9,524 nucleotides of DNA from Pseudomonadota bacterium (GTDB lineage Bacteria; Pseudomonadota; Gammaproteobacteria; Pseudomonadales; Pseudomonadaceae). Made by a program: the position numbers and the translations under genes. Below, in pieces: positions 1-6,101 of the stretch. The notes beneath the pieces are model-generated. The model saw only the letters and a list, made by a program, of their open reading frames with translations, was not told where the DNA came from and made no database searches. The stretch is taken from positions 1 to 9,524 of the forward strand of contig JAEYXX010000073.1 in assembly GCA_023431055.1 (NCBI GenBank). The letters run 5' to 3'. How positions within the stretch are numbered: the first letter of the stretch is position 1; each line of letters opens with the position of its first letter.

Positions 1-120
1 ACACATCAACGGAACCAAGCTCGCTGACGCTGTTGGTCAGTAGGCAGGAACCGCCGTATACGGAACCGTACGTACGGTGGTGTGGGAGGACGGCGGGGGT
101 GACCCCGCCTCCTACCCGAT
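1..120 (+). mobile_element. 3' end of a group II intron (domains V and VI), probably IIC-like
   Basis: The last part of a group II intron RNA is visible; the rest lies upstream of the window. Domain V spans about 50-81: lower stem 51-58 pairs with 73-80, a CG bulge lies at 71-72, and a 4-bp upper stem (59-62 with 67-70) carries a GAAC loop. The catalytic triad position reads CGC (52-54), with the expected G-U wobble (53 with 78). Domain VI spans about 84-117: stem 92-98 with 103-109 closed by a GUGA tetraloop, then 84-89 with 111-117 leaving A114 bulged, seven bases from the 3' end, as expected of the branch point. The intron would end with AT at 120. A CGC triad and a short domain V are typical of class IIC introns, which prefer sites after terminators or attC sites. 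A 13-codon open frame ending at the TAG at 41-43 could be the tail of the intron reverse transcriptase, but it is too short to identify. Confidence 0.8.
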
Positions 121-294
121 CCTGGCGACTTGGACGGTAGGGTCGCTAGGGGGTACTCGGCTTTGGCTTCCTGCGTCGCTCTACCTCCTGCATCCATGCA
201 GTCGTCGCGAAGCAGTACGCCGTTAAAGGTTGAGGTATTTAGGCAACCTGTCGTCTAGACTCTTGCTCACCAAGACCGTCAAGGACGACGTCTC
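121..294. other. Intergenic: 3' exon of the intron and leader of the transposase gene
   Basis: No convincing gene is seen between the intron end and the RAYT start. The segment holds a short inverted repeat, AGGTTG (228-233) with CAACCT (244-249), around an 11-nt loop. It also contains 'TCGCGAAGCAGTACGCC' (205-221), which recurs with one change at 7388-7404 just after the 17-bp hairpin upstream of hrpA. That may be a fragment of a dispersed intergenic repeat. No clear promoter could be picked out. Confidence 0.5.
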
Positions 295-828
295 ATGCCC
301 AACTACCGCCGCGTCTGGTGTCCGGGTGGCACCTACTTCTTCACTCACGCCCTGCGTGTTCGCCATGGTAACGATCTGCTTGTCCGCAATATCGGTGTCT
401 TGCGCGAGGCCGTGCGTATCGTCCGGCGCAGCCACCCGTTCCAGATCCATGGCTGGGTGGTATTGCCCGACCATCTCCACTGCCTGATCGAGCTTCCGCA
501 GGGCGAGGCTGATTTCGCACTGCGCTGGCGCCTGATCAAGATGCTCTTTTCCCGTGATGTGCCGGCTGAGGAATGGCGCTCGAAGATTCTGCTGCGCCGC
601 CGTGAGCGTGGCATCTGGCAACGTCGTTACTGGGAGCACCTGATTCGTGACGATGAGGATTTCTGCCGCCATCTCGATTACATCCACATCAACCCGCTCA
701 AGCATGGCTTGGTGCAGCGGGTAAGTGACTGGCCCTATTCCACTTTTCACCGAGACGTTGAGAGTGGGCGCTATCCCCTGGACTGGGCGGGAGGCCCGGA
801 GACGGATGAAGGGCTTTATGACGATTGA
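295..828 (+). CDS. REP-associated tyrosine transposase (RAYT, Y1/HUH family)
   Basis: This 177-aa protein matches the Y1 transposase family (IS200-like), RAYT subgroup: single-strand nucleases thought to move or maintain REP palindromes. The HUH motif is His60-Leu61-His62 in 'LPDHLHCLIELP'. The likely nucleophile is Tyr129 in 'LDYIHINPLKHGLV', the characteristic RAYT motif in which this tyrosine precedes 'NPxKHG'. The N-terminus 'MPNYRR' and the length are usual for Pseudomonas RAYTs. The start at 295 has an AAGGA about 10 nt upstream. A REP-like palindrome begins 20 bp after the stop, and related copies lie at 5071 and 7418, which fits the known RAYT-REP association. The gene looks intact. 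Whether this RAYT acts on these particular repeats is inference. Confidence 0.9.
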   Translation: MPNYRRVWCPGGTYFFTHALRVRHGNDLLVRNIGVLREAVRIVRRSHPFQIHGWVVLPDHLHCLIELPQGEADFALRWRLIKMLFSRDVPAEEWRSKILLRRRERGIWQRRYWEHLIRDDEDFCRHLDYIHINPLKHGLVQRVSDWPYSTFHRDVESGRYPLDWAGGPETDEGLYDD

Positions 829-848
829 TGCGTGCGAGGACGCTGATC

Positions 849-913
849 GGCGGACTGTTCGCTCCGCTACGAGCGGTCGGCGACCCGATCCGCCCTACGC
901 GCTGGCGCTTCAT
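849..913. repeat. REP-like palindrome, copy 1
   Basis: An imperfect palindrome: outer arms GGCGGA (849-854) and TCCGCC near 888-894, with an inner stem CCGCT-ACG-AGCGG. It ends in 'CCCTACGCGCTG', which is shared with the copy at 5071, and the core 'CTACGAGCGGTCGGCG' is shared with the copy at 7418. The similarity continues to about 913 and so overlaps the last codons of the convergent DMT gene. Lying between two convergent genes, it could also act as a bidirectional transcription stop; that role is inferred. Confidence 0.75.
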
Positions 914-1812
914 GCTTGTGCCTCCTTCGCACCACGCCAGGCCACCAGCAGCACGCCGCCGACGATGCACAGCGCCGCCAGCAGCATCGACAGGCTGCCC
1001 TGTTCGCCGAGCAGGCCGATGGCGATGGCCGCGCCAGTGATCGCCGCTACCGAGCCGATCTGGCTGAGAAACACCGTGCCGGCCAGGTTCTGCAGAACGA
1101 AGAACAGCGCATAAACGGCCGCGAACAGCAGCATCTGCAAGACCAGCAGGCCCACGGCCGCAGTACCTTGCAAACGCGGCGCGAGGTCGACGCCGAACAG
1201 GCCCAGCGGCACCAACAGCAGCGCGCCGCCCAATAACATGCCGGGGGCCAGTGACAGCGGGCTGGCGCCGCTCGGCCAGTAGCGGGCGCGGTAGATATTG
1301 CCCAGCGCCAGGAACACCGGCACGCTCAGCGCGCCCAGCACCCAAAGCGTCGGGCTGTCGCCGCTATTGAGCTTGCCCAGGGCCAGCAGCAGGCTGCCGG
1401 ACAGGCCGATGCAGATGCCCAGCAGGCGGATGCGGCTGAGCCCCTCCATGCGCAGGGCCAGGGCCAGCAGGTAGGTGATCAGTGGCGGAAAGGCCAGGCA
1501 CATCGAGGCGAAGCCGGCTCCGACATGGCCGATGGAGCTGAACAGCAGGGCGTTGGGCACCGCGATACTGAGCAAGCCGGAGGCCAGGTAGTAGCGCTGT
1601 TTAGGCAGGCTCATGCCGGGGCGTTCCCCGCGAAGCCAGGCGAACAGCAACAGCAGCAGGCCGCCACCGAGCAGGCTCCAGAGCAAAAAGGCCATCGGCT
1701 GCCATCCGCTGCCGCTGGCCAGCTTGACCAGATTGCTGGTCAAGCCCATCAGCGTACCGATGGTGAACAGCAGCGCGACGGCGAGAACTGGCCGATATTG
1801 GGTGCCCGACAT
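910..1812 (-). CDS. DMT-superfamily (EamA) membrane exporter
   Basis: A 300-aa, very hydrophobic inner-membrane protein with about ten predicted transmembrane segments arranged as two EamA repeats, the usual size and layout of drug/metabolite transporters. The second half carries 'FLSQIGSVAAITGAAIAIGLLGE', typical of the C-terminal EamA repeat. The substrate cannot be read from sequence. The start at 1812 (MSGTQYRPVL) is chosen because AAGGAGG lies 7 nt upstream; the longer frame from 1899 would overlap the marR start and the operator. It is divergent from a MarR gene across an 85-bp region with a clear operator-like palindrome, so it is probably repressed by that MarR. It converges on the RAYT gene across a REP-like repeat. 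Confidence 0.88.
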   Translation of the reverse strand: MSGTQYRPVLAVALLFTIGTLMGLTSNLVKLASGSGWQPMAFLLWSLLGGGLLLLLFAWLRGERPGMSLPKQRYYLASGLLSIAVPNALLFSSIGHVGAGFASMCLAFPPLITYLLALALRMEGLSRIRLLGICIGLSGSLLLALGKLNSGDSPTLWVLGALSVPVFLALGNIYRARYWPSGASPLSLAPGMLLGGALLLVPLGLFGVDLAPRLQGTAAVGLLVLQMLLFAAVYALFFVLQNLAGTVFLSQIGSVAAITGAAIAIGLLGEQGSLSMLLAALCIVGGVLLVAWRGAKEAQA

Positions 1813-1851
1813 GCAGGTGCCTCCTTGGTATGGGTACGCTACGATGGCAAC

Positions 1852-1880
1852 ATTCTTTTTGAAAAGTATCTTGACGGCAA
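1852..1880 (-). promoter_or_regulatory. Candidate promoter of the DMT exporter gene
   Basis: On the minus strand, TTGCCG (-35; plus-strand 1875-1880) is followed after 17 nt by AAGAAT (-10; plus-strand 1852-1857), each matching the sigma-70 consensus at four of six positions. Transcription would start about 35 nt before the ATG at 1812. The -35 lies inside the 1867-1884 inverted repeat, so a repressor bound there would block it. Confidence 0.4.
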
Positions 1881-1886
1881 GATAAA
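1859..1886 (+). promoter_or_regulatory. Candidate promoter of the MarR gene
   Basis: TTGAAA (1859-1864), a 16-nt spacer and GATAAA (1881-1886) make a plausible sigma-70 promoter whose spacer is almost filled by the inverted repeat. Its weakness is that transcription would begin only a few bases before the ATG at 1898, leaving almost no leader and only part of the weak 'GAGGG' ribosome site. Confidence 0.3.
1867..1884. promoter_or_regulatory. MarR-type operator
   Basis: TATCTTGACGGCAAGATA is a perfect 7-bp inverted repeat around a 4-nt centre. Size, symmetry and position between divergent marR and transporter genes are as expected of a dimeric MarR operator; CTTGA/TCAAG-cored palindromes are known targets of several MarR proteins. 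It overlaps both candidate promoters, so binding would repress both genes and create autoregulation. Confidence 0.7.
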
Positions 1887-1897
1887 TCGAGGGCGAC

Positions 1898-2404
1898 ATG
1901 CAAGACCGTGCACAACTGGCCGCTGAGCAGTGGCAACGACAGCGGCCCGATCTGGATGCTCACTCCATGGCAGTGATCGGCCGCCTGGGGGAGCTGAATC
2001 AGGTGATCAGCCGCGACCACCTGCTGCCGTTCTTTGCCGCACACGGACTGCAGGCGGGCGAGTTCGACCTGCTCGCCACCCTGCGTCGTGCAGGCGAGCC
2101 TTACGCGCTGATGCCCACAGCGTTGTACGAGAGCGCGATGATTTCCTCCGGCGGCATGACCAGCCGCATCGACCGCCTGGAAAAAGCCGGGCTGATCGAA
2201 CGGCGCAAACATCCCAGCGACCGTCGTGGTGTGCTGGTGGCCCTGACCCCGGCCGGGTTCGAACTGATCGACGGTATGCTCGCCGCCCATGTAGCCAACC
2301 TGCAGCGTGTGCTTTCAGGATTGACCGTGGACGAGCAGCGGGCGTTGCATGAATTGACCAGCAAGTTGCTGGCGGGGTTGGCTGAGTGTGAGGGAGGGCG
2401 CTGA
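1898..2404 (+). CDS. MarR-family transcriptional regulator
   Basis: A 168-aa cytoplasmic protein with the MarR winged-helix layout. An N-terminal helix ('ERPDLD'-type segment, here QRPDLDAHSMAVIGRL, residues about 14-29) is followed by the DNA-binding core: recognition-helix region 'ALYESAMISSGGMTSRIDRLEKAGLIERR' (about 74-102), then the wing 'HPSDRRGVLVALTPAG' with the conserved DRR. A C-terminal dimerisation helix follows. The start at 1898 keeps the conserved N-terminal segment. A later ATG at 1967 would lose it. It is divergent from the DMT exporter and probably represses it, with a ligand exported by that pump as the likely inducer (inference). The next gene starts at the base after the stop codon, so the two are likely cotranscribed. 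Confidence 0.9.
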   Translation: MQDRAQLAAEQWQRQRPDLDAHSMAVIGRLGELNQVISRDHLLPFFAAHGLQAGEFDLLATLRRAGEPYALMPTALYESAMISSGGMTSRIDRLEKAGLIERRKHPSDRRGVLVALTPAGFELIDGMLAAHVANLQRVLSGLTVDEQRALHELTSKLLAGLAECEGGR

Positions 2405-2716
2405 ATGAGCTATCAGATACGGATCTATATGCATCCCGACGTTGAGTCGGTTCGAGGAGCAAACACCTTGGCCCTCTGGGAGGCTGGGTGGCCGCGGTGG
2501 GTCGATGAACTGGCCGAAGCCGGGAAGCTCACGCAGACCCGCTCTGACAACTTCCCCAGCCTGTACAGGGGCGCAGCCAGCGACATACTGCCGATGCTGC
2601 CGGCAAACCGAAGAATGTCCCCGGCGCTTTACTTCACGCCTGAACTGCTCCAGGAGCGGATCAATGCATGCCCGCGCGATGCTGAACTAGGCATCGAAAT
2701 CTGGGATCAGTGCTGA
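2405..2716 (+). CDS. Small conserved-type hypothetical protein coupled to marR
   Basis: A 103-aa protein I do not recognise (starts MSYQIRIYMHPDVESVRGAN). It is soluble, with no signal peptide, membrane segment or cysteine-rich motif; it is rich in Trp, Pro and acidic residues, and the middle 'ALWEAGWPRWVDELAEAGK' suggests an amphipathic helix. The ATG follows the marR TGA with no gap, and GGGAGGG sits 8-10 nt upstream inside the end of marR, so translation is probably coupled. That makes it part of the MarR operon, and it might act in the same response as the DMT exporter, but no function is assigned. It ends 12 bp before the convergent LysR gene with no obvious terminator between. Confidence 0.7.
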   Translation: MSYQIRIYMHPDVESVRGANTLALWEAGWPRWVDELAEAGKLTQTRSDNFPSLYRGAASDILPMLPANRRMSPALYFTPELLQERINACPRDAELGIEIWDQC

Positions 2717-2728
2717 CCCAGCCGCTGC

Positions 2729-3622
2729 TCACATCCGGTGATGTTCCACCAGAAAATCCACGAACACCCGCACCCTCGCCGGCATCGCCGAGCCGCCGGC
2801 GAACACCGCATGGATCGGCTCCCGATCACCGGGGTTGAAGGCTTGCAGCAGCGGCACTAAGTCGCCGCGCTGGAGGTCCTCTGCGACGCTGAATTCGCCG
2901 ATGCGTGCGATGCCGGCGCCGACCCTGGCGAACTGCGCCAGCGCTTCGCCGCTGCTGCATTCGATATTGCCGCAGACCTTGAGCGAGAACGCCTGGCCAT
3001 CGCGGGTAAAGGGCCAGTTGGGTTCGGCGCGGCGGAAATTAAAGCGCAGGCAGTTGTGCTGCAGCAGGTCTTCCGGCTGCTGCGGCGTGCCATGGCGTTG
3101 CAGGTAATCGGGGGAGGCCACCACCACCTGGCCGGTTTCGCCGACCTTGCGGGCGGTCAACGGGCTGTCCGGCAGATGGCCGAAGCGCACGGCCACGTCG
3201 GCCTGGCCGCCGAGAATGTCGACCACCTCGTCGCCCAGGCTGAGGTCGACGGTGATGTTCGGGTAACGCGCGCTGAACGCCGCTACCAGCGGCACGATGG
3301 TCATCCGGCCATGGCCGAGCGCAGCGCTGACGCGCAAGCGGCCCCGTGGCACGCCCTGATCGGTGATGGCTTCTTCGACCTCCGCCATATCGGCAAGGAT
3401 ACGCCGCGCGCCGCGCAGGTACGCCTCGCCCTCGGCGGTAAAGGTGATCGCGCGGGTGGTGCGCAGCAGCAGGCGCGTGCCAAGGCGCTGCTCGGTGCGC
3501 GCGATGATCCGGCTGACCGCCGAAGGCGTCAGCCCCAGTGCACGTGCGGCGGCCGACAGGCTGCCTTCCTCCGCCACGGTGGCGAACACCACCATGTCAC
3601 CTGACCTACCGTTGAAGTCCAT
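2729..3622 (-). CDS. LysR-family transcriptional regulator
   Basis: A 297-aa LysR-type regulator of normal length. The N-terminal helix-turn-helix covers about residues 10-65 ('FATVAEEGSLSAAARALGLT' then 'PSAVSRIIARTEQRLGTRLL', followed by 'RTTRAITFTAEGEAYL'). The rest is the LysR substrate-binding domain ('GRLRVSAALGHGRMTIVPLV', 'DVAVRFGHLPDSPL'), close in style to the CrgA/PgrR-type branch. The start at 3622 (MDFNGRSGDM) is preferred because GGAG lies about 6 nt upstream; the upstream ATG at 3661 lacks such a site. It is divergent from the MFS transporter with 95 bp between the start codons, the classic arrangement for a LysR protein controlling its neighbour. A minus-strand TTGACG (plus-strand 3669-3674) could be a -35 box but has no convincing -10. 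Confidence 0.92.
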   Translation of the reverse strand: MDFNGRSGDMVVFATVAEEGSLSAAARALGLTPSAVSRIIARTEQRLGTRLLLRTTRAITFTAEGEAYLRGARRILADMAEVEEAITDQGVPRGRLRVSAALGHGRMTIVPLVAAFSARYPNITVDLSLGDEVVDILGGQADVAVRFGHLPDSPLTARKVGETGQVVVASPDYLQRHGTPQQPEDLLQHNCLRFNFRRAEPNWPFTRDGQAFSLKVCGNIECSSGEALAQFARVGAGIARIGEFSVAEDLQRGDLVPLLQAFNPGDREPIHAVFAGGSAMPARVRVFVDFLVEHHRM

Positions 3623-3717
3623 TTGTGCTCCGTAAGCAAAGGTGTTTGCCAGAAATGCCATCTACCGCCGTCAAGGTTTGGATCCTAGCATTCGCGGCAT
3701 AGATCAGGAGCCTTTCC

Positions 3718-4884
3718 ATGCGTATCAATCCACCACTCGTTGCACTCGCCACCGGTGCCTTCGGCATCGGCGTTACCGAGTTCGCCCCCATGGGCATGTT
3801 GCCGGGTATCGCCAGCGATCTCGGCGTTTCCATTCCCGCTGCCGGCCTGCTGGTCAGTGCCTACGCGCTGGGCGTACTGCTCGGCGCACCACTGATGACC
3901 CTGACCACCGGCAAGATTCCCCGGCGCTACCTGCTGATCGGGCTGATGGCCATCTTCACCCTGGGCAACCTGATGTCGGCGTTGGCCACTGACTACTACA
4001 GCCTCTTGATAGCCCGGGTAGTGACCTCGCTTAACCACGGTGCTTTCTTCGGCGTCGGCTCCATCGTTGCCGCCAGTGTGGTCGCGCCAGACAAGCGCGC
4101 AGGGGCGGTGGCAGCGATGTTCATGGGTCTGACCCTGGCGACCATCGGCGGCGTACCGCTGGCGGCCTGGTTCGGTGAGGTACTCGGCTGGCGCACGGCG
4201 TTCTGGGGCATCACCGGGCTAGGTGTGCTGGCGATGGTCTCGCTATGGTTCGCGCTGCCTAACGTGCCGTTGCCGAAGAGCGATGGTGTGCTGGCGGAAA
4301 TCCGCGTGCTGGGCCGTGGCCCGGTGCTGGCGGCACTGGCCCTGACCGTGATCGGCTCCAGCGCGATGTTCACCGTGTTCACCTATATCGCGCCGATCCT
4401 CAGCAGCGAGACCCAGGCGTCCACCGCCTTCATCACCGCCATGCTGGTGCTGTACGGTATCGGCCTGACGCTGGGCAACGTGTGGGGTGGCAAGGCGGCG
4501 GATCGCTCCGTCGACCGCACCCTGATCGTCTCGCTGAGTGCGCTGATCCTGGTCTTGCTGGCCTTCACGGTGCTGATGCGCTGGCCACTGCCGGCCGCCG
4601 TGGCCATCCTGATCTGGGGCATCGCCAGCTTCGCCATCGTGCCGCCACTGCAGATGCGCGTGATGGAAGCCGCCAAGGCCGCACCCAACCTGGCCTCGGC
4701 GGTGAATATCGGCGCCTTCAACCTCGGTAATGCGATCGGCGCAGCGCTGGGCGGTGCGGTGATCAAGGCGGGGTTGGGCTATCCGGCGATCTCCCTGGCC
4801 GGTGCAGCGATGGCCGGGCTGGGGTTGCTGATGGTGCTGGGGTTTGCCTGGCGTGCCAGGGCTGTTACGGCTGCGGCGATCTAA
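3718..4884 (+). CDS. MFS efflux transporter, DHA1 family (AraJ/YdhP-like)
   Basis: A 388-aa inner-membrane protein with about 12 transmembrane segments. The N-terminus 'GAFGIGVTEFAPMGMLPGIA' (13-32), 'AYALGVLLGAPLMT' (49-62) with the loop 'GKIPRR', 'NHGAFFGVGSIVAAS' (106-120) and 'LATIGGVPLAAWFGEVLGWR' (140-159, motif C region) are the signature segments of the AraJ/YdhP branch of drug:H+ antiporters. The length is usual and nothing is missing. The ATG at 3718 has CAGGAG 6-7 nt upstream. It is divergent from a LysR gene that probably regulates it. The substrate is unknown; efflux of small organic molecules or drugs is the family role. Only weak promoter-like boxes are seen in 3623-3717. Confidence 0.92.
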   Translation: MRINPPLVALATGAFGIGVTEFAPMGMLPGIASDLGVSIPAAGLLVSAYALGVLLGAPLMTLTTGKIPRRYLLIGLMAIFTLGNLMSALATDYYSLLIARVVTSLNHGAFFGVGSIVAASVVAPDKRAGAVAAMFMGLTLATIGGVPLAAWFGEVLGWRTAFWGITGLGVLAMVSLWFALPNVPLPKSDGVLAEIRVLGRGPVLAALALTVIGSSAMFTVFTYIAPILSSETQASTAFITAMLVLYGIGLTLGNVWGGKAADRSVDRTLIVSLSALILVLLAFTVLMRWPLPAAVAILIWGIASFAIVPPLQMRVMEAAKAAPNLASAVNIGAFNLGNAIGAALGGAVIKAGLGYPAISLAGAAMAGLGLLMVLGFAWRARAVTAAAI

Positions 4885-4914
4885 TAGAGCGGCAATTGGG
4901 AAGGGGAGGATTAA

Positions 4915-5007
4915 ATGAGTCCACCTCTTTCCGGTTTATGCCTTCGCAGCAGGGCTCAAGCGAAAGCTGACACCCATGCGGTTGAAGGCGTTCATTGGAT
5001 TAAATAA
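4915..5007 (+). CDS. Possible 30-aa small ORF after the MFS gene (doubtful)
   Basis: A 30-codon frame (begins MSPPLSGLCL, ends HWIK) is preceded by a strong ribosome-binding sequence, GGGGAGGA, with 4 nt to the ATG, 30 bp after the MFS stop codon. It is charged and has no recognisable motif. Its 3' end runs into the AAATAAATCTGTCCCC motif, so it may merely lie in noncoding repeat-derived DNA. The only support is the ribosome site. Confidence 0.2.
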   Translation: MSPPLSGLCLRSRAQAKADTHAVEGVHWIK

Positions 5008-5022
5008 ATCTGTCCCCTTTTT
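5002..5022. repeat. AAATAAATCTGTCCCC motif (dispersed repeat signature)
   Basis: AAATAAATCTGTCCCC followed by TTTTT. From general familiarity, the complement GGGGACAGATTTATTT recurs in intergenic DNA of many gammaproteobacteria, often near RAYT-like transposase genes. Only one copy is in this window, so the repeat status comes from recollection, not from the sequence itself. Confidence 0.35.
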
Positions 5023-5070
5023 GCTATGGAAGTTTCGAGCGATCCTAGTGCTGTAAGGCTTGGCAGGGCT

Positions 5071-5122
5071 GGCGGACTGTTCGCTGGCGCTCCTGAGTCC
5101 ACCCTACGCGCTGATGCTCCAT
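5071..5122. repeat. REP-like palindrome, copy 2
   Basis: GGCGGACT (5071-5078) faces AGTCCACC (5096-5103), one mismatch in eight, around a loop with 'GTTCGCTGGCGCTCCTG', and ends in CCCTACGCGCTG followed by TGCTCCAT. Both ends match copy 1 (849-913), in the same orientation, but the inner part is shorter. A 7-bp inverted repeat, CTATGGA (5024-5030) and TCCATAG (5118-5124), brackets it. It lies 17 bp beyond the stop codon of the retron RT and may act as its transcription stop (inference). Confidence 0.7.
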
Positions 5123-5138
5123 AGTCGGATCCTACGTA

Positions 5139-6101
5139 CTATCTATTAATTTTTTGGGGCGGGGCGCGATGTTGAAATATCTCGGAGATGATTTTGATGC
5201 CATATTTTGCGCGCATTCTAGAACTAAAAATGGGTTCTACATCTTCGGCCAGCCCGAGAAGGCCTTGCAGGCGGGATAGATCTTCTGCAGATAATTGACC
5301 TAATGAAAATTTATGAATCATCGCACTGATGGTTCTCTTTCTTTCTCTGCCTAAAGAAATTTTGCCTTCGTTAGTTATAATTAGGCCTGTAATGCGGCGC
5401 TGATTTTTTTTAGATGAGTATACGGTTTTTTTACGGTTTAATTGAAGTTTTGGGTATTTAAGAGTGTTGAGTAGCTCGACTATCTTCTCCTCTATCACGA
5501 AAGACACGTCTTTGGAGTTGGAGGAGAATGTTAAGTCGTCAGCATATCGGGTGTAGGTGATGTTTCTTTCGTGGCACCAATTGTGCATTAAAACATCGAA
5601 TTCGTACATGACAGAATTCGATAGTAGTGGAGATGTCGGTGCGCCGATACTTAATACATAGCCCTGCTGTCCTTTGTAAGTGATGCAGCAGAAGCGCGCT
5701 ATTAGATTGAAAAATTTGGAGTCTATTTTGTCGAGTAAATAATTGTTGAAGTGAGACGTTAAGTCTTTATTGGTGATTGAGCCAAAAAAATCGATTAGAT
5801 CAAATTTCGCTAAATAGGCGTTGTCTTTATGTTTGATGGCATTTTTCTTAATGCTGGATCCTGGCTGATATGCTGCGGCACATTCATGTACTGGAAGATT
5901 TTTAAGAACTTTTTCGATTAGTAGGTTCTGGATGTATTTCGTTTGCCTAGCTGGCTGTGCGATAGTCCTTTTGCCACCGGTTTTTTTATCAATTGTATAT
6001 ATTTTGTAGGAATGAGGTGCTCTGGCGGCGAGCAGAAGTAACTCTGATGGAGATAGCGATAGGGCCGAGGATAACTCAGCAACTAAATCATGCTTGTTCA
6101 T
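5139..6101 (-). CDS. Retron reverse transcriptase (type II-A, Eco1/Ec86-like)
   Basis: A 320-aa reverse transcriptase that makes msDNA from its own ncRNA. Retron hallmarks in order: 'YKIYTIDKKTGGKRTI' (32-47); the NAXXH motif as NAIKH (87-91); motif A 'FDLIDFFGSI' with Asp101; 'IGAPTSPLLSN' (152-162); motif C 'YTRYADDLTFSS' with Tyr-Ala-Asp-Asp at 186-189; and the retron VTG element as ITG (237-239) in 'QRRITGLIITNEGKISLGRERK'. These line up well with the Eco1 RT, which from memory is of equal or near-equal length. The catalytic aspartates are intact. The ATG overlaps the effector stop codon (ATGA, 6098-6101), with GGGAG 9 nt upstream, so the two are translationally coupled. The gene is strongly AT-rich with many AAA/ATT/TTA codons, unlike its neighbours, indicating horizontal transfer. 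Confidence 0.95.
   Translation of the reverse strand: MNKHDLVAELSSALSLSPSELLLLAARAPHSYKIYTIDKKTGGKRTIAQPARQTKYIQNLLIEKVLKNLPVHECAAAYQPGSSIKKNAIKHKDNAYLAKFDLIDFFGSITNKDLTSHFNNYLLDKIDSKFFNLIARFCCITYKGQQGYVLSIGAPTSPLLSNSVMYEFDVLMHNWCHERNITYTRYADDLTFSSNSKDVSFVIEEKIVELLNTLKYPKLQLNRKKTVYSSKKNQRRITGLIITNEGKISLGRERKRTISAMIHKFSLGQLSAEDLSRLQGLLGLAEDVEPIFSSRMRAKYGIKIISEIFQHRAPPQKINR

Noticed and set aside
6..197. Minus-strand 63-codon frame over the first 200 bases
   Set aside because: It covers the stem-loops of the group II intron end; the Arg/Pro-rich translation is what GC-rich structured RNA gives by chance.
223..750. Minus-strand frame of 175 codons opposite the RAYT gene
   Set aside because: It is antisense to a gene with clear HUH and Tyr motifs, and its translation has no recognisable domain.
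1813..1899. Longer start for the DMT exporter at 1899
   Set aside because: It would run through the operator and the marR start, adds a non-membrane extension and lacks a ribosome site, whereas 1812 has AAGGAGG.
3623..3661. Longer start for the LysR protein at 3661
   Set aside because: The extra 13 residues are not typical of the family, and the start at 3622 has a GGAG at good spacing.
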